In this document: positions 5,369 to 5,825 of the stretch, piece by piece
How the letters are laid out: every line of letters starts with the position of its first letter
Position numbering within the stretch: position 1 is the stretch's first letter
Assembly (NCBI GenBank): GCA_017519685.1
Contig: JAFWRV010000492.1
Span: 1 to 5,825, forward strand
Direction: 5' to 3'
Origin: Clostridia bacterium
GTDB lineage: Bacteria > Bacillota > Clostridia > Oscillospirales > Acutalibacteraceae
Length of the DNA: 5,825 nt
Notes under the pieces: generated by a model
Database searches by the model: none
Told to the model about the DNA's origin: nothing
The model's input: the letters and a program-made list of their open reading frames with translations, nothing else
Position numbers and translations under genes: made by a program

Positions 5369-5825
5369 GTGAAATACGCAAAGGTTGCCGTTGAAGCGGC
5401 GAATTATTCCTTTGACGGTGAATTCACTTATATCATTCCGCCCGTATTCGGGGAAACCGTACGCGCGGGATGCAGAGTGACGGTTCCGTTCGGAGCGGGA
5501 AACAGGAAATCCCTCGGGATAATTTTTGAAATAACGGATACCCCGCCCGAAGATGTAAAGCGGCTTAAAAAGATTTCGGAGGTCAAGGACAATGAACCTC
5601 TGCTGAGCGACGAAATGCTCGGGCTTGCCCGCTTTATTTCCGAAAGGACTTTCTGCACCCTCTATGAGGCGGCGAAGGCGATGCTTCCCGCGGGAATAAA
5701 CTACCGTATGAGCGCTCAGTACGCGGTTTCCGCCGATGCCGACGCGGACAGGGCGGCGAAACTTGAGGGAGCGGAAAAAGAGGTATTTGACTTTCTTTCC
5801 GGAAGAGGCGTGTTTGTCAGGGAGG
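5369..5825 (+). CDS. priA: Primosomal protein N' (PriA), 5' part only
   Basis: PriA is the DEAH-type helicase that recognises stalled forks and reloads the replisome. The frame is open to the end of the window, so only about 152 of roughly 730-800 residues are seen. They form the N-terminal 3'-end DNA-binding domain: YAKVAVEAANYSFDGEFTYI, then RVTVPFGAGNRKSLGIIFEI, the standard FDY-IP and RV-VPFG pattern. A helical linker with LARFISERTFCTLYEAAKAM LPAG follows, the usual y-c-l-ea---mLP motif. The helicase motifs and zinc-binding cysteines lie beyond the window. GTG 5369 is the first possible start because TAA 5366-5368 is in frame just before it, and GGAGTGATG at 5356-5364 supplies the ribosome binding site. 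The gene lies 16 nt after rpoZ; coaBC, often between them, is absent. Confidence 0.9.
   Translation, partial: MKYAKVAVEAANYSFDGEFTYIIPPVFGETVRAGCRVTVPFGAGNRKSLGIIFEITDTPPEDVKRLKKISEVKDNEPLLSDEMLGLARFISERTFCTLYEAAKAMLPAGINYRMSAQYAVSADADADRAAKLEGAEKEVFDFLSGRGVFVRE

Overview
The window reads as part of a chromosome from a spore-forming, moderate-GC member of the Firmicutes, most likely class Clostridia (Oscillospiraceae/Ruminococcaceae-like). The evidence is a GerW/YtfJ spore protein beside a DUF2953 gene, the yicC(yloC)-remA-gmk-rpoZ-priA order known from Firmicutes, and Clostridia-like versions of ScpA and ScpB. The family assignment is inference from gene content. No mobile element, CRISPR array, tRNA, rRNA or phage gene was seen.

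All genes lie on the + strand and are tightly packed. Region 1 (1-1093) has the 3' end of scpA, then scpB, which overlaps scpA by 11 nt; both encode partners of the SMC condensin. Region 2 (1116-2289) has a DUF2953 membrane-protein gene interrupted by an in-frame TAA at 1278-1280, followed by gerW/ytfJ. Region 3 (2305-3371) has the 23S rRNA pseudouridine synthase gene rluB and a small GNAT-like gene that overlaps it by 4 nt and ends in a cysteine cluster. Region 4 (3386-5352) has yicC, remA, gmk and rpoZ, with remA/gmk and gmk/rpoZ each overlapping by 8 nt. Region 5 (5369-5825) is the 5' end of priA, which runs off the window.

The longest gap between genes is about 22 nt, and I saw no convincing intrinsic terminator or promoter. 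The simplest reading is one long co-transcribed housekeeping and sporulation operon covering chromosome organisation (ScpAB), spore function (DUF2953, GerW), rRNA modification (RluB), RNA turnover (YicC), transcription (RemA, omega), GMP phosphorylation (Gmk) and replication restart (PriA). Three genes (scpB, DUF2953, rluB) appear to start with TTG and priA with GTG, each with a recognisable Shine-Dalgarno sequence.

This is mostly an ordinary, conserved region. The one clear anomaly is the nonsense codon in the lysine-rich linker of the DUF2953 gene. Lesser points are the absence of coaBC between rpoZ and priA and the Cys-rich tail of the small GNAT-like protein. I found no evidence of an undescribed multi-gene system.
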